From Porticoccaceae bacterium (lineage in GTDB: Bacteria; Pseudomonadota; Gammaproteobacteria; Pseudomonadales; Porticoccaceae): DNA of 59,780 nucleotides. The stretch spans positions 1 to 59,780 of the forward strand of contig JAQWYJ010000032.1 in assembly GCA_029254005.1 (NCBI GenBank). Direction: 5' to 3'. Shown here one piece after another: positions 27,889 to 38,024 of the stretch. The stretch's first letter is position 1, and each line of letters starts with the position of its first letter. Position numbers and translations under genes: made by a program. The notes under the pieces were generated by a model. The model was not told where the DNA came from, did not search any database, and worked only from the letters and a program-made list of their open reading frames with translations.

Positions 27889-29333
27889 TTTTTCCAAAAC
27901 GTAGGTGTAAACAAGACTAGTAACGTAAAAATTTCTAGTCGCCCTAACAGCATACCCCAACATAATACTGCCTTAGCAAACGTATTTAAGTCTGCGTAGT
28001 TGGTCGCTACTGCGCCCAAACCTGGACCTAAGTTATTGAGGGCCGCAGCAGTAGCTGACCATGCTGTAACATAATCAAGGCCTGATGCTAATAGTAGTAA
28101 CACCATTAGATAAAAAACACCTAGGTAGACGCCAAAAAAAGCCCAAATGGCGTCGGTAACTCGATCGGGAATTCGTTGATTGCGTATTTTTAGGGGTAGC
28201 AACGCATTGGGATGAATAAGTCTATACACCTCACGCATGCCCTGTTGCGCCATAATCAGCATGCGGCCAATTTTAATGCCGCCACCGGTGGAGCCGGCAC
28301 AGGCACCAAAGAACGACAAAAAGATTAGGAAGAAAGGTAAAAAAGTAGGCCACGAGTGAAAGCCAGTAGTAGTGAATCCAGTCGTAGTCATCATAGATAC
28401 CAATTGGAAAACGCCCAGACTAATGCTGTCTTCCCAATCGTAGGTTCCACTAAAGTACAAATAGAGGCAGGTAACTAAAATGCCAAAAACAAGCAGGTAA
28501 AGATACATTCTGGCTTCTGGGTCCGCCCAGTAAGAGCTAAGTTTTCGGTTGTGCCATACATGAAAATGTAAGCCAAAGTTAAGCCCAGAAATAATCATAA
28601 AAAAGGCACATACTGCCATAATTAAATCGTTATTAAAGAAACCCATACTGGCATCGTGAGTTGAAAAGCCGCCGATAGCCACTGTTGAGAAGCTATGGCT
28701 AATCGCATCGAATCCACTCATTCCTGATAGCCAATAGGCTAGAGCACAAACTAGGGTTAAGGTCAGATAAATCTTAAATAATACATTCGCTGTTTCAGCA
28801 ATTCTAGGTGTTAGTTTTGCATCTTTCATAGGTCCAGGCGTTTCTGCACGATATATTTGCATACCTCCGATACCCAACATGGGCAGTATGGCAACGGCAA
28901 TAACCACGATACCAATTCCGCCCAACCATTGAAGTTGTTGGCGATAATAAAGAATAGATTTTGGCAGTTCGTCAAGACCTGATAAAACTGTTGCCCCTGT
29001 AGTTGTAAGACCTGATACAGACTCAAATAGAGCATCTATAAAAATCATATTAGTTGCTTGAGAAAACATCAGCGGCAGTGTGCCAAAAGCACTCAGTACT
29101 AACCAAAAAAATACAGTGACAAAAAAGCCATCCCTTGTTCTAAGCTCTCCGGTTTTATGTCTTGAAGGCAGCCAAAATAATAGACCAACTAGAAGTGTAA
29201 TAGCGAAGGCCGAGACAAACATAGGTGCTGTATCTTCTTCATACAGCCAGGACACTATAATGGGCGACAACATGGTCATACTAAAAATCATTAGCAGCAT
29301 GCCCAAAACTCTTGCAATTACCATCATGTGCAT
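27885..29333 (-). CDS. trkH: Potassium uptake permease TrkH/TrkG
   Basis: A 482-aa K+ channel subunit with about ten hydrophobic segments and the four pore-loop repeats, e.g. SGLTTTGATV, FSTVAIGGFSTHD, SMMTTTGFTTTGF and AALNNLGPGLG. Each supplies the selectivity glycine. The segment FFGACAGSTGGGIKIGRMLI is the intramembrane loop region. It is gated by TrkA, encoded 13 bases upstream in the same operon. Confidence 0.95.
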   Translation of the reverse strand: MHMMVIARVLGMLLMIFSMTMLSPIIVSWLYEEDTAPMFVSAFAITLLVGLLFWLPSRHKTGELRTRDGFFVTVFFWLVLSAFGTLPLMFSQATNMIFIDALFESVSGLTTTGATVLSGLDELPKSILYYRQQLQWLGGIGIVVIAVAILPMLGIGGMQIYRAETPGPMKDAKLTPRIAETANVLFKIYLTLTLVCALAYWLSGMSGFDAISHSFSTVAIGGFSTHDASMGFFNNDLIMAVCAFFMIISGLNFGLHFHVWHNRKLSSYWADPEARMYLYLLVFGILVTCLYLYFSGTYDWEDSISLGVFQLVSMMTTTGFTTTGFHSWPTFLPFFLIFLSFFGACAGSTGGGIKIGRMLIMAQQGMREVYRLIHPNALLPLKIRNQRIPDRVTDAIWAFFGVYLGVFYLMVLLLLASGLDYVTAWSATAAALNNLGPGLGAVATNYADLNTFAKAVLCWGMLLGRLEIFTLLVLFTPTFWKN

Positions 29334-29346
29334 AGAAATTTCTGCC

Positions 29347-30729
29347 TTAAAAAAAAGTAAAACCGACTGCGAACAGCTTTTCTACTGCCTTAGTGTTTTC
29401 TTTATCCACAACAAAGACAATGACGTGATCATTATTCTTAATCACTGTGTCATGGTGAGCAATAATGACTTCTCCGTCTCGTACCAGCGCTGCTAAAGTC
29501 GCTCCTGGGGGTGATTTAATGTCACCAATAGCACGGCCCACCACCTTCGACGATTTAGCGTCACCATGGACTATAAATTCAAGAGCTTCTGCTGCTCCAC
29601 GTCGTAGCGAGTGCACACTTACAGTATCGCCCTGACGAACATGCGTCAGCAGAGAGCTGGTAGTAACCTGTTGTGGAGAAATAGCAATATCTATTTCACC
29701 CCCTTGCATTAAATCGGCGTAAACGGGGTTGCTAATTAGTGTCATAACCTTTTTAGCGCCAAGCCTTTTGGCTAGCAAGGAGGCCATGATATTGACTTCG
29801 TCGTCGTTGGTCAGTGCTAAAAATACGTCAGTTTTGTCGATATTCTCATCCAACAATAGTTCTTGATCAGTTGCCGAGCCATTTAATACAACTGCTCGAT
29901 TCAGTTTTTCCGCTAAATAGGCCCCGCGTTCCGGAGAGAATTCAATAATTTTAATATTATAATCATCTTCCAATGCTCGACTGAGGCGAAAACCGATATT
30001 GCCGCCTCCAGCAATGACTAATCGTTGGTAGGGTTTTTCTAATCGGCGTAGTTCACCCATAACCTTACGAATATTTTTTTTAGCCGCTATGAAAAATACT
30101 TCATCGCCGTCTTCAATAACGGTATCACCCTCCGGAAAAATGGCGCGATCTTTTCGATAAATAGCTGCAACTCGTGCGTCTGCTTTTGGCATATGCTCTT
30201 TTAAAGTACGTAATTCTTGTCCTACAAGCGGGCTATCCTTCACTGCACGCAGGCCTACCAGCTGTAGGATCCCATCTGCAAAATCCAACACTTGGAGGGC
30301 GCCAGGCTGTTCAATGAGTTTACGAATATAGTCAGTAACAGCCTGCTCTGGGGTAATCATTACATCGACCGGCATATTTTTATCATTGAACAGAATTTTT
30401 TTATATTTTGGATTTGTGTAATTGTAGGCTCGAACACGAGCAATTTTGGTAGGAGTATGAAATAGGGAATAAGCCACCTGGCAAGCTGTAATATTAACTT
30501 CATCGCTGCTGGTTACTGCCACCAACATGTCAGCATCCTCAATTCCTGCTTTTACTAAAACATCTGGATAACAGCCAGTTCCAACAACAGTCTGAATGTC
30601 TAGGCGGTCTTGAAGTGATCGCAGTACACGTTCATCTATATCTACTAGGGTGATATCTGCATATTCTCGGGCCAGATTTTTAGCTAAGGTCCCGCCGACT
30701 TGCCCTGCACCTACTATTATTATTTTCAT
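29347..30729 (-). CDS. trkA: Trk potassium system NAD-binding regulator
   Basis: A 460-aa cytoplasmic regulator with two RCK repeats. The first Rossmann fold opens MKIIIVGAGQVGGTLA with DIDERVLRSL. The second opens LVIAGGGNIGFRLSRAL at about residue 235. TrkA-C type domains follow each. It binds NAD(H) and ATP and controls TrkH. It lies between rsmB and trkH in the common def-fmt-rsmB-trkA-trkH order. Confidence 0.95.
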   Translation of the reverse strand: MKIIIVGAGQVGGTLAKNLAREYADITLVDIDERVLRSLQDRLDIQTVVGTGCYPDVLVKAGIEDADMLVAVTSSDEVNITACQVAYSLFHTPTKIARVRAYNYTNPKYKKILFNDKNMPVDVMITPEQAVTDYIRKLIEQPGALQVLDFADGILQLVGLRAVKDSPLVGQELRTLKEHMPKADARVAAIYRKDRAIFPEGDTVIEDGDEVFFIAAKKNIRKVMGELRRLEKPYQRLVIAGGGNIGFRLSRALEDDYNIKIIEFSPERGAYLAEKLNRAVVLNGSATDQELLLDENIDKTDVFLALTNDDEVNIMASLLAKRLGAKKVMTLISNPVYADLMQGGEIDIAISPQQVTTSSLLTHVRQGDTVSVHSLRRGAAEALEFIVHGDAKSSKVVGRAIGDIKSPPGATLAALVRDGEVIIAHHDTVIKNNDHVIVFVVDKENTKAVEKLFAVGFTFF

Positions 30730-30749
30730 CGTTATCCCAACGTTGCCAG

Positions 30750-32063
30750 TTACTCTATTGTTTGGCCTACCTTACGAAGTTTTGCATAATAAAACCCATC
30801 ATGGCCTTTAGGGACGGGAAATAATTGTCTGCCATAAGGCGTAGTTTTACCCCAGGTCGCCTGAATGGTTACCACTTCTACATCTACCCGACCCTCAATA
30901 AAGGATTTAACAATATGATCATTCTCCTCTGGTAAAACCGAGCATGTGGCGTAAACTAAAATACCTTCATTTGCCAGTGTTTGCCATAATCTTTGTAACA
31001 GTCTTGTTTGAGTAGTAATAAGCTTATCAATATCTGCAGGTTTGCGCAGTATTTTGATATCGGGGTGTCGCCGAATAACACCCGTAGCTGAACAGGGTGC
31101 ATCTAATAAAATTCTTTGGAACGGTTTTTTGTCCCACCAACTAGTGAGCTCACCCGCATCCGCCGCTATGAGTTTTGCACATAGATCCAGGCGAGTTAAA
31201 TTTTCCTTTACTCGAACTAGCCGCCGAGGCTCCGAATCAACTCCCACAAGAGATGCTATTTTTGGTTGCATTTCTAACATGTGACAGGTTTTTCCTCCGG
31301 GAGCACAGCATGCATCCAATACTCTTTGCCCTGATTCTAGCTGTAAAAGAGAGGCAGCAAGTTGAGCGGCTTCATCTTGAACACTAACAGCTCCAGAGGC
31401 GAACTCAGGGAGCTGTGTTACATCTACAGCCGACAATAGTTGAATCCCAGAGGACGCATTAGGTGTTTTATGGGCCTGGATATCAGCATCCTTAAGTTTG
31501 GCCAAGTAATCATTACGGGAGATTTTGGTTGTATTGACGCGCAAGGTCATCGGTCCACGCTGGTTATTTGCTTCGATTATGCTCAGCACATCATTTGGAG
31601 GCCACGCTTCATTCAGTTTTTTTATGAGCCATTTAGGATGCGCATGTTGAAAAACCAAATGGTCCTTATATTCATCAAGCAAGGCCAATTTTTCACGTTG
31701 GAATGTTCTTAACACTGCATTTACTAAACCTTTTGCCCAAATCCGATTTAGTGCTTTGGTAGCAGCCACGGTTTCATTGATCGAGGCATGTTCTGAAATT
31801 CTCATATGCGCTAATTGATAAAGACCGCAGGCTATTAATCCCTGAATTTCAAGATCCTTTTCTTTCAGTGGCTTCTGGACTAGCTGCTTGATCAAGATAG
31901 CAATCTGAGGATACCACCGTAGACTACCAAAACACATTTCTTTGAACAGAGATCGGTCTTTTTCTGCAACAGAGTCGACATATTCGGGGAGTAGAGTTGA
32001 CAGTGACTGCCCTCGCAAAACATTTGCAATTACCTTTGCAGCTGCAGCTCGTGGCGGAAGCAT
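30750..32063 (-). CDS. rsmB: 16S rRNA m5C967 methyltransferase
   Basis: Methylates C967 of 16S rRNA using S-adenosylmethionine. It is 437 aa from the ATG at 32063. An N-terminal NusB-like RNA-binding domain (about residues 1-140) precedes the methyltransferase domain with VLDACCAPGGKTCHMLE, LDAPCSATGVIRRHPDIK and YATCSVLPEEN. The second and third hold the two catalytic cysteines. A GTG start at 32102 would overlap fmt by 23 bases and add 13 atypical residues, so the later ATG is preferred. Confidence 0.92.
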   Translation of the reverse strand: MLPPRAAAAKVIANVLRGQSLSTLLPEYVDSVAEKDRSLFKEMCFGSLRWYPQIAILIKQLVQKPLKEKDLEIQGLIACGLYQLAHMRISEHASINETVAATKALNRIWAKGLVNAVLRTFQREKLALLDEYKDHLVFQHAHPKWLIKKLNEAWPPNDVLSIIEANNQRGPMTLRVNTTKISRNDYLAKLKDADIQAHKTPNASSGIQLLSAVDVTQLPEFASGAVSVQDEAAQLAASLLQLESGQRVLDACCAPGGKTCHMLEMQPKIASLVGVDSEPRRLVRVKENLTRLDLCAKLIAADAGELTSWWDKKPFQRILLDAPCSATGVIRRHPDIKILRKPADIDKLITTQTRLLQRLWQTLANEGILVYATCSVLPEENDHIVKSFIEGRVDVEVVTIQATWGKTTPYGRQLFPVPKGHDGFYYAKLRKVGQTIE

Positions 32064-32079
32064 TTTTAATTTTTTGGAT

Positions 32080-33027
32080 TTATACACCAAGTATTTTTCC
32101 ACAGGCGAACAGATCGGCCTTAGATTTTAAAATTTCTGCTACCGGTAATCTGGACTTTCCCGCCAATTGAATCTCTTTAATTACTAGACAAGACTGACCA
32201 CCGCACTGTATCAACAAGCCCTCAGAGCTGGCTGAAAGTATTTCCCCAGTAGACCCCCTCCTATCAGGATGATCAGTATCAGTGAAAGTCTGCCATATTT
32301 TTAGACGCTGCCCATCTATTAGCGAATAGCACGTTGGCGAGGGATTAAAAGCGCGAATACGACGAGCAATAACTGCTGCTGATTCTGTCCAGTTGATTTC
32401 AGCTTCAGATTTAATGATTTTGTGTGCATAGCTGCAGTCTTGGTCATTCTGAGGTATGGCAGTAAGAGTGCCTTTTGTTAGTTGTTGAAGTGTTTCGATC
32501 AATGTTTTGCAGCCCAGTGCAGCGAGTTTTTCATACAGAGTACCACTGGTTTCTAGGGGATCAATCTGACAGCGAGAGACAGTCAGCATAGCCCCTGTAT
32601 CAAGGCCTTCATCCATTTGCATGATCGTCACACCGGTGGTCTTATCCCCAGCTTCAATAGCTCGTTGGATTGGTGCTGCGCCGCGCCAGCGTGGCAGTTC
32701 AGAACCATGTACATTAATGCAGCCATATGTGGGAATCTCTAGTATAGCTTGGGGCAAGATAAGACCATAGGCTACCACTATTAATACATCTGCATTTAGC
32801 TTAGATAGTATTTCATGTTGCTCTGGATTTTTTAAAGAGATTGGTTGAAAAACGTCAATGTTGTAATCTAGAGAGAGCTTTTTCACAGGACTTTGATTTA
32901 TTTTTTTACCTCGTCCAGAGGGGCGATCAGGCTGAGTATAGACAGCGACCACATCAAATCCTTCGTCGATTACCGATTGCAAATGTTTGGCGGCGAAATC
33001 CGGTGTTCCAGCGAAAACAACTCTCAC
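32080..33027 (-). CDS. fmt: Methionyl-tRNA formyltransferase
   Basis: Formylates initiator Met-tRNA with 10-formyl-tetrahydrofolate, 315 aa (E. coli 315). It starts MRVVFAGTPDFAAKHL and has the folate-site HGSELPRWRGAAPIQRA with catalytic His, then MDEGLDTGAM and a C-terminal OB-fold domain (about 205-310). It is encoded 16 bases after def, the usual paired arrangement because deformylase removes the same formyl group. Confidence 0.95.
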   Translation of the reverse strand: MRVVFAGTPDFAAKHLQSVIDEGFDVVAVYTQPDRPSGRGKKINQSPVKKLSLDYNIDVFQPISLKNPEQHEILSKLNADVLIVVAYGLILPQAILEIPTYGCINVHGSELPRWRGAAPIQRAIEAGDKTTGVTIMQMDEGLDTGAMLTVSRCQIDPLETSGTLYEKLAALGCKTLIETLQQLTKGTLTAIPQNDQDCSYAHKIIKSEAEINWTESAAVIARRIRAFNPSPTCYSLIDGQRLKIWQTFTDTDHPDRRGSTGEILSASSEGLLIQCGGQSCLVIKEIQLAGKSRLPVAEILKSKADLFACGKILGV

Positions 33028-33043
33028 CTTATTTGTATCCTTT

Positions 33044-33535
33044 TTACTTTTTTTTCATTTTTTTGCGGATAATCTGGCGCTTCAGGGGAGATAAGTAGTC
33101 CACAAACACCTTTCCCTCCAAGTGATCTATTTCATGTTGAATACAGATTGCCAGAAGCCCTTTTGCTTCCTTTTTAAAAGCTATGCCTTCACCGTCTAAT
33201 GCTGAGATCATGACATGACAGGGTCTTTCAACGGTTTCATAAAAACCTGGAATAGAGAGACAACCCTCATCATATGGCGTAGTGGCCTCATCAAGCACTT
33301 CAATTTCAGGGTTAATGAACACTTGAGGATCTGAATTGTCTTCACTGAGGTCCATCACAATGACTCGCTGATGGACATCAACTTGTGTCGCAGCAAGCCC
33401 AATACCCTTGGCATCTATCATGGTTTCAAACATATCGTTTAAGAGCTGCTTTACTTTTGTATCTACCATCGCAACGGGCAGCGCTTTAATGCGCAATCGT
33501 GGGTTTGGGTACTGAAGAATATTAAGTATGGCCAT
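33044..33535 (-). CDS. def: Peptide deformylase
   Basis: Removes the N-formyl group from new proteins, 163 aa. All three family motifs are present: [10 protein letters not shown] (about residues 45-54), EGCLSIPG with the metal-binding Cys, and [12 protein letters not shown] with the HEIDH metal and catalytic residues. It is the first gene of the minus-strand def-fmt-rsmB-trkA-trkH group. Confidence 0.95.
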   Translation of the reverse strand: MAILNILQYPNPRLRIKALPVAMVDTKVKQLLNDMFETMIDAKGIGLAATQVDVHQRVIVMDLSEDNSDPQVFINPEIEVLDEATTPYDEGCLSIPGFYETVERPCHVMISALDGEGIAFKKEAKGLLAICIQHEIDHLEGKVFVDYLSPLKRQIIRKKMKKK

Positions 33536-33565
33536 AGTGTCGTTTGTAATATGTTTATCTATTTA

Positions 33566-33877
33566 AAACTATTGCGAACTGGCTAAAGAGTCTACCGTCG
33601 CAGCGCTGAACAGTATACACGATGATGTTGAGTCGCGCGCAAGTCCTAGACAAGAATCATCATCGAACATTGGATTTGTCAATTTTGGCATTGATCCACA
33701 GTCACATTTGCTCAGTTACATGCAGATTTGATGTTATTTGAACACCATTTTGACGTTGCAGGGTTATTTAAACTGATTACTCGTCCTATTTATAATAAGG
33801 CAGTCTATATTAAAGGTTCATTAAAAGGATTTGATGAACCGATCAATGTTGAATTAGCCAGCTTAAACATTGTATGA
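33566..33877 (+). pseudogene. Two linked coding-like frames upstream of dprA
   Basis: The 389-base gap between def and dprA holds two open stretches. The first, about 33566-33731, reads KESTVAALNSIHDDVES and later NIGFVNFGIDPQ, with no good start. The second begins ATG 33731, overlapping the first stop (TGATG), and reads FDVAGLFKLITRPIYNKAVY to a TGA at 33875-33877. They could be one decayed gene broken by a frameshift, or chance. Related genomes usually have a LysM-domain gene here; I see no LysM motif. Confidence 0.25.
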
Positions 33878-33924
33878 CGGCCTGTGTTTGGCCTTTAAGG
33901 GGCATATATGAGGGAGAAGTATTT

Positions 33925-35052
33925 GTGAAATTTGATCAACAAAAGGAGATTGAGTTAGCACTCATAGCCCAGCAAATAAGGGGGTTAACGTTGAATGTTC
34001 AAGCTGAGCTGCTAGCGATAACATCAACGTATACTGCGCTATTTATCGGAGATTTTTCAACCTACTCATCATCCGATAAAACTGCTATATGCCACTTTCG
34101 CGAGCAGTATGAAAAGACAAATTGGCAGTCTTTTGTCAGTGATACATTTGATATATTAGATCGTAATGACGCTAGGGTTGTGCCAATTACCAGTGAGCAA
34201 TATCCCCCTCAACTTCTACATATTTCTAGTGCTCCGCCAGTACTTTATATCAGAGGCTCCATTGATAACTTACACTTGCCCCAGATAGCGGTAGTGGGAA
34301 GCCGTAAGATGACAAAAAGCGGACAGCGAAATGCCTATGATTTTTCTCGATTTTTAGCCAATAGCGGCTTTGTGATTACTAGTGGTTTAGCGTTGGGAAT
34401 TGATGGAGCCGCTCACTCGGGTGCAATGGACGCCCACAGCGGGACTACTATTGGGGTTGTGGCCACCGGTATTGACAAGATTTATCCAAAACAACATAGA
34501 TATCTTGCTGAGAAAATTATCGATTCGGGTGGATCTTTGGTTTCTGAGTTTAGTCCCACAACGGATCCTTTACCGAGACATTTTCCGCAACGCAATCGAC
34601 TTATTAGTGGCTTAAGTGTCGGGGTATTGATCGTAGAGGCAGCAATCAAAAGCGGTTCGTTGATTACAGCGCGCACTGCGCTAGAGCAAAATCGAGAGGT
34701 CTTTTCGGTTCCGGGATCTATTCATAGCCCACAGAGCAAGGGTTGTCACTGGTTAATAAAGCAAGGTGCTACACTGGTCGAAGAAGCTGAAGATATTATT
34801 ACGCAATTGGCAGGCTCTCTGGCAGGGCTAGAGCAGGCATTGAGTCAAGGGAAAATGTCTTATCAAGTAGGAATGGATTTTGACCACGAAGAACGCGTAC
34901 TTCTGGATATAATGGGTTTTGATCTCATTGATCTTGATACGTTGATTGAAAGTAGTAAGTGGTCAATTAAAAAATTAACACAGATGCTAATTTGTTTAGA
35001 ATTACGCGGCGCTATCGATAGCCAAAACGGCTGTTATCAACGGCGAGTTTAA
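33925..35052 (+). CDS. dprA: DNA processing protein DprA
   Basis: Loads RecA onto incoming single-stranded DNA during natural transformation, 375 aa from GTG 33925. The Rossmann-like core (about residues 100-290) has AVVGSRKMTKSGQRNAYDF, SGLALGIDGAAHSGA, VATGIDKIYPKQH and FPQRNRLISGLS. A C-terminal winged-helix-like segment (about 315-370) follows. The GTG has AGGGAGAAG at ideal spacing. The longer frame from ATG 33874 adds 17 residues unlike DprA, so it is rejected. It heads a plus-strand run with purE, tsaC, hemF and aroE. Confidence 0.92.
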   Translation: MKFDQQKEIELALIAQQIRGLTLNVQAELLAITSTYTALFIGDFSTYSSSDKTAICHFREQYEKTNWQSFVSDTFDILDRNDARVVPITSEQYPPQLLHISSAPPVLYIRGSIDNLHLPQIAVVGSRKMTKSGQRNAYDFSRFLANSGFVITSGLALGIDGAAHSGAMDAHSGTTIGVVATGIDKIYPKQHRYLAEKIIDSGGSLVSEFSPTTDPLPRHFPQRNRLISGLSVGVLIVEAAIKSGSLITARTALEQNREVFSVPGSIHSPQSKGCHWLIKQGATLVEEAEDIITQLAGSLAGLEQALSQGKMSYQVGMDFDHEERVLLDIMGFDLIDLDTLIESSKWSIKKLTQMLICLELRGAIDSQNGCYQRRV

Positions 35053-35186
35053 GGTTATTTTAAGAACAATGGTCAAGGCTTTAGCCGTTGGAACTGCTCG
35101 CTTTTAGATGTTTTTGATATTGATTTTGTTGCACATATTTCACACTTAAGGTAGTCTGCCGAATTATTGATTTTGGACGCGTAACT

Positions 35187-35696
35187 ATGAATTCTCCTTT
35201 CGTTGCTATTTTAATGGGCTCTGACTCTGACTTGCCAGTAATGGAGGCAAGCTTTGACATTCTCAGAAAATTTGATATTCCTTTTGAAGTTAAAGTCACC
35301 TCGGCACATCGTACGCCTGCTGCGACGCACAGTTTTGTGACAGATGCAGATGCCCGGGGTTGTGCAGCTTTTATTTGCGCTGCCGGAATGGCTGCTCATT
35401 TGGCTGGAGCGGTCTCTGCAACAACACTAAAGCCTGTAATAGGTGTTCCTATCAATGGGTCGCTAGATGGTCTTGATGCTTTGCTTTCAACAGTTCAAAT
35501 GCCTGGCGGCATTCCTGTGGCTACTGTTGCTATTGGCAAGGCTGGCGCGAAGAATGCAGCTTATTTGGCAGCACAAATCATTGGCGTTTCAGATCCTGAT
35601 ATGCATCAGAAGTTAGTTGATGAGCGCCGAGCTAACGCTGAAGCTATTATTGCTAAAGATGCGGCGCTTCAGGAAAGTCTGAAAAATAATAAATAA
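35187..35696 (+). CDS. purE: N5-carboxyaminoimidazole ribonucleotide mutase
   Basis: Converts N5-CAIR to CAIR in purine synthesis, 169 aa. The family signature is clear: ILMGSDSDLPVM (about residues 8-19), SAHRTP with the catalytic His, AGMAAHLAGAVSA, and PVIGVPI followed by SLDGLDALLSTVQMPGGIPV. It normally works with PurK, which often follows it; here tsaC follows instead, so purK must lie elsewhere. Confidence 0.95.
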   Translation: MNSPFVAILMGSDSDLPVMEASFDILRKFDIPFEVKVTSAHRTPAATHSFVTDADARGCAAFICAAGMAAHLAGAVSATTLKPVIGVPINGSLDGLDALLSTVQMPGGIPVATVAIGKAGAKNAAYLAAQIIGVSDPDMHQKLVDERRANAEAIIAKDAALQESLKNNK

Positions 35697-35709
35697 GTGA
35701 TTGATCACT

Positions 35710-36270
35710 GTGAATGATCAGCCAGAGATAAACCGAGCCGTTGCAGTTCTAAAGAGGGGAGGAGTTATAGCCTATCCTACTGAGGCTGTTTGGGGGTTGG
35801 GTTGTGATCCCAACAATACTCAAGCGATTGAAAAAGTTCTCGGACTGAAAAAACGATCGGTGGATAAAGGGCTTATTTTAATTGGCAGTAACGCTGATCA
35901 GTTCTCTAAACATGTCCAAGGGCTTGATAAGTCCCAGAAAGAATTGTTTAAAACTCTACAGAGCCGACCAACGACATGGCTTGTGCCTGATAATGGCACG
36001 TCATCGCAGTGGGTGGTCGGTGAGCACGACACTGTTGCTTTGCGAATTACAGACCATCCTGTTGCTAAGGCGCTGTGTGATGTTTTTGGTGGGCCGATTG
36101 TATCTACCTCTGCAAACCCACAAGGCATGCCTGCGGCTATTAAGGCTGCAGATGTCGAGGCCTATTTTGCGGAGGCTTTGGACTACCAAGTAACTGGCTG
36201 TGTCGCGGGTATTTTATCTGTCAGTGAAATTAAAAATTTACTTACCGGAGAGGTTCTTCGTTCTGGCTAA
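35710..36270 (+). CDS. tsaC: Threonylcarbamoyl-AMP synthase
   Basis: Makes threonylcarbamoyl-AMP for the t6A37 modification of ANN-decoding tRNAs. It has the YrdC fold, 186 aa from GTG 35710. Motifs include [18 protein letters not shown] (about residues 17-34), [13 protein letters not shown], and [18 protein letters not shown] at 35701 is an alternative that adds three residues. The 3' end carries a GGAGAGG that may serve hemF. Confidence 0.9.
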   Translation: MNDQPEINRAVAVLKRGGVIAYPTEAVWGLGCDPNNTQAIEKVLGLKKRSVDKGLILIGSNADQFSKHVQGLDKSQKELFKTLQSRPTTWLVPDNGTSSQWVVGEHDTVALRITDHPVAKALCDVFGGPIVSTSANPQGMPAAIKAADVEAYFAEALDYQVTGCVAGILSVSEIKNLLTGEVLRSG

Positions 36271-37180
36271 AAGCAACCTGATCGATAAACTAGAGGTAAA
36301 AGATTACCTTCTTCACCTTCAAGATCGGATATGTTCAGATCTAGAGGGCGAGGACGGCAGTATTTGGCAAGAAGACAGTTGGCAGAGGGATCAAGGTGGC
36401 GGTGGACGAAGTCGTACGTTTTCTGATGGGCCTCTGTTAGAAAAAGCAGGCGTCAATTTTTCCCATGTGTTTGGCGACCAGCTACCTGATGCTGCCACCA
36501 AAGCTAGACCTGAACTTGTGGGCTGTAGTTGGGAGGCTTTTGGAGTGTCGGTGGTCATTCACCCGCTAAATCCCTTTGTGCCCACTGCCCATGCAAACGT
36601 TCGGTTTTTTATTGCCCAGCGAGAAAACGCAGAGCCTGTCTGGTGGTTTGGTGGCGGTTATGATCTCACTCCTTTTTATGGAAACGTGCAGGACTGCCAG
36701 CACTGGCATCGGACCGCTAAAGCCGCTTGTGATCCCTTTGGAAAAGACCTCTATCCACAGCTAAAGACCAATTGCGATAGCTATTTTTATCTGCCTCATC
36801 GCAACGAAGCAAGAGGTGTCGGTGGTGTATTTTTTGATGATTTCAATGCTCTAGAGTTTGATAGTAGTTTTGCATTTATGCGCAGTATTGGGGACAGTTT
36901 CATGCCTGCATATTTGCCTATTTTAAGAGCACGACATGCGCAGCCCTATGGTGAAAAAGAGCGTCAGTTTCAACTGTACCGCCGAGGTCGCTATGTAGAG
37001 TTCAACTTGGTACATGATCGCGGTACTTTATTTGGTTTGCAAAGCAATGGTCGAACGGAATCTATTCTGATGTCCCTTCCACCGCTTGTTCGCTGGGAGT
37101 ATCAATGGGAACCAGCCAAAAATAGCCGAGAAGCAGAGTTGTATGATTACTTTTTAAAACCTAAGGACTGGATCAAATGA
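36263..37180 (+). CDS. hemF: Oxygen-dependent coproporphyrinogen III oxidase
   Basis: Converts coproporphyrinogen III to protoporphyrinogen IX with oxygen in haem synthesis. Motifs include [68 protein letters not shown] and [18 protein letters not shown]. The start is unusual: there is no ATG, GTG or TTG near the expected N-terminus. GTG codons at 36200 and 36224 lie deep inside tsaC. CTG 36263, about 10 bases after GGAGAGG, gives 305 aa, close to the 299 of E. coli, and is chosen tentatively. Confidence 0.92.
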   Translation: MAKSNLIDKLEVKDYLLHLQDRICSDLEGEDGSIWQEDSWQRDQGGGGRSRTFSDGPLLEKAGVNFSHVFGDQLPDAATKARPELVGCSWEAFGVSVVIHPLNPFVPTAHANVRFFIAQRENAEPVWWFGGGYDLTPFYGNVQDCQHWHRTAKAACDPFGKDLYPQLKTNCDSYFYLPHRNEARGVGGVFFDDFNALEFDSSFAFMRSIGDSFMPAYLPILRARHAQPYGEKERQFQLYRRGRYVEFNLVHDRGTLFGLQSNGRTESILMSLPPLVRWEYQWEPAKNSREAELYDYFLKPKDWIK

Positions 37181-37995
37181 ATGATCGTTACGCGGTTTTT
37201 GGGAACCCTATTGCGCACAGTAAGTCGCCACTAATCCACACCTGGTTTGCAGAGCATGCCAAACAAAGTTTGAGTTATACCGGTCAATACGTTGAGGAAG
37301 GCGGTTTTTTCCTAGCAGCAAAGCAATTTTTCGAAACTGGCGGTCGAGGTCTTAATATTACTTTACCGTTTAAACAGGCAGCTTTTGAGTATGCTGATAT
37401 AACCACGGAGCGTGCCACTATTGCTGGTGCAGTTAATACACTGTTAGTTGATAAAAAAGGCAATATTGTTGGAGATAATACTGACGGAGTTGGGTTGACC
37501 AATGATCTTCTGAATAATTTAGGGTGGCAAATTAAAGCAAAGAGACTGTTAGTGCTGGGTGCTGGCGGTGCAGTTCGTGGGATTTTGCAGTCACTTTTGG
37601 CACATCACCCGCAGCATATTGTTATCGCAAATCGATCCGTGAATAAGGCGCTTAGTCTGTCAAAGCAGTTTGCAGAATCCGGTTATGTCTTGGGTTGTGG
37701 TCTTGATATGTTGGCGGGGCAGGAATTTGACCTCGTCATTAATGGTACCAGTATCGCGCTAAGCGGCGGCAATCTAGACTTGCCAGACACTTTATTGTCG
37801 CCACACAGCAGTTGCTATGATTTGATGTATGGAGCGGATCCCAGTGAATTCCTCATCTGGGCAGCTCGTCGAGGTGCCCAAGTATCTGATGGTCTGGGGA
37901 TGCTGGTAGAGCAAGCTGCCGAATCTTTTTATCTTTGGCGTGGTGTTAAGCCTTCAACCCAAGGTGTTATTGACGCATTGCGACGCACTCTCTAG
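37177..37995 (+). CDS. aroE: Shikimate dehydrogenase
   Basis: Reduces dehydroshikimate to shikimate with NADPH, 272 aa (E. coli 272). The N-terminal substrate domain has [14 protein letters not shown] (about residues 4-17) and [13 protein letters not shown] with the catalytic Lys. NTDGVG follows, and the nucleotide fold has [12 protein letters not shown] and [11 protein letters not shown], as in NADP-specific AroE. The start overlaps the hemF stop (ATGA), so they are coupled. Confidence 0.95.
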   Translation: MNDRYAVFGNPIAHSKSPLIHTWFAEHAKQSLSYTGQYVEEGGFFLAAKQFFETGGRGLNITLPFKQAAFEYADITTERATIAGAVNTLLVDKKGNIVGDNTDGVGLTNDLLNNLGWQIKAKRLLVLGAGGAVRGILQSLLAHHPQHIVIANRSVNKALSLSKQFAESGYVLGCGLDMLAGQEFDLVINGTSIALSGGNLDLPDTLLSPHSSCYDLMYGADPSEFLIWAARRGAQVSDGLGMLVEQAAESFYLWRGVKPSTQGVIDALRRTL

Positions 37996-38024
37996 GGCAC
38001 GCAACTTGGTGTTTTTTGTGGGCC

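Noticed and set aside
37995-38024. Possible terminator after aroE
   Set aside because: There is a T-run (TGTTTTTTG) but only a 3 to 4 bp imperfect stem in front of it.
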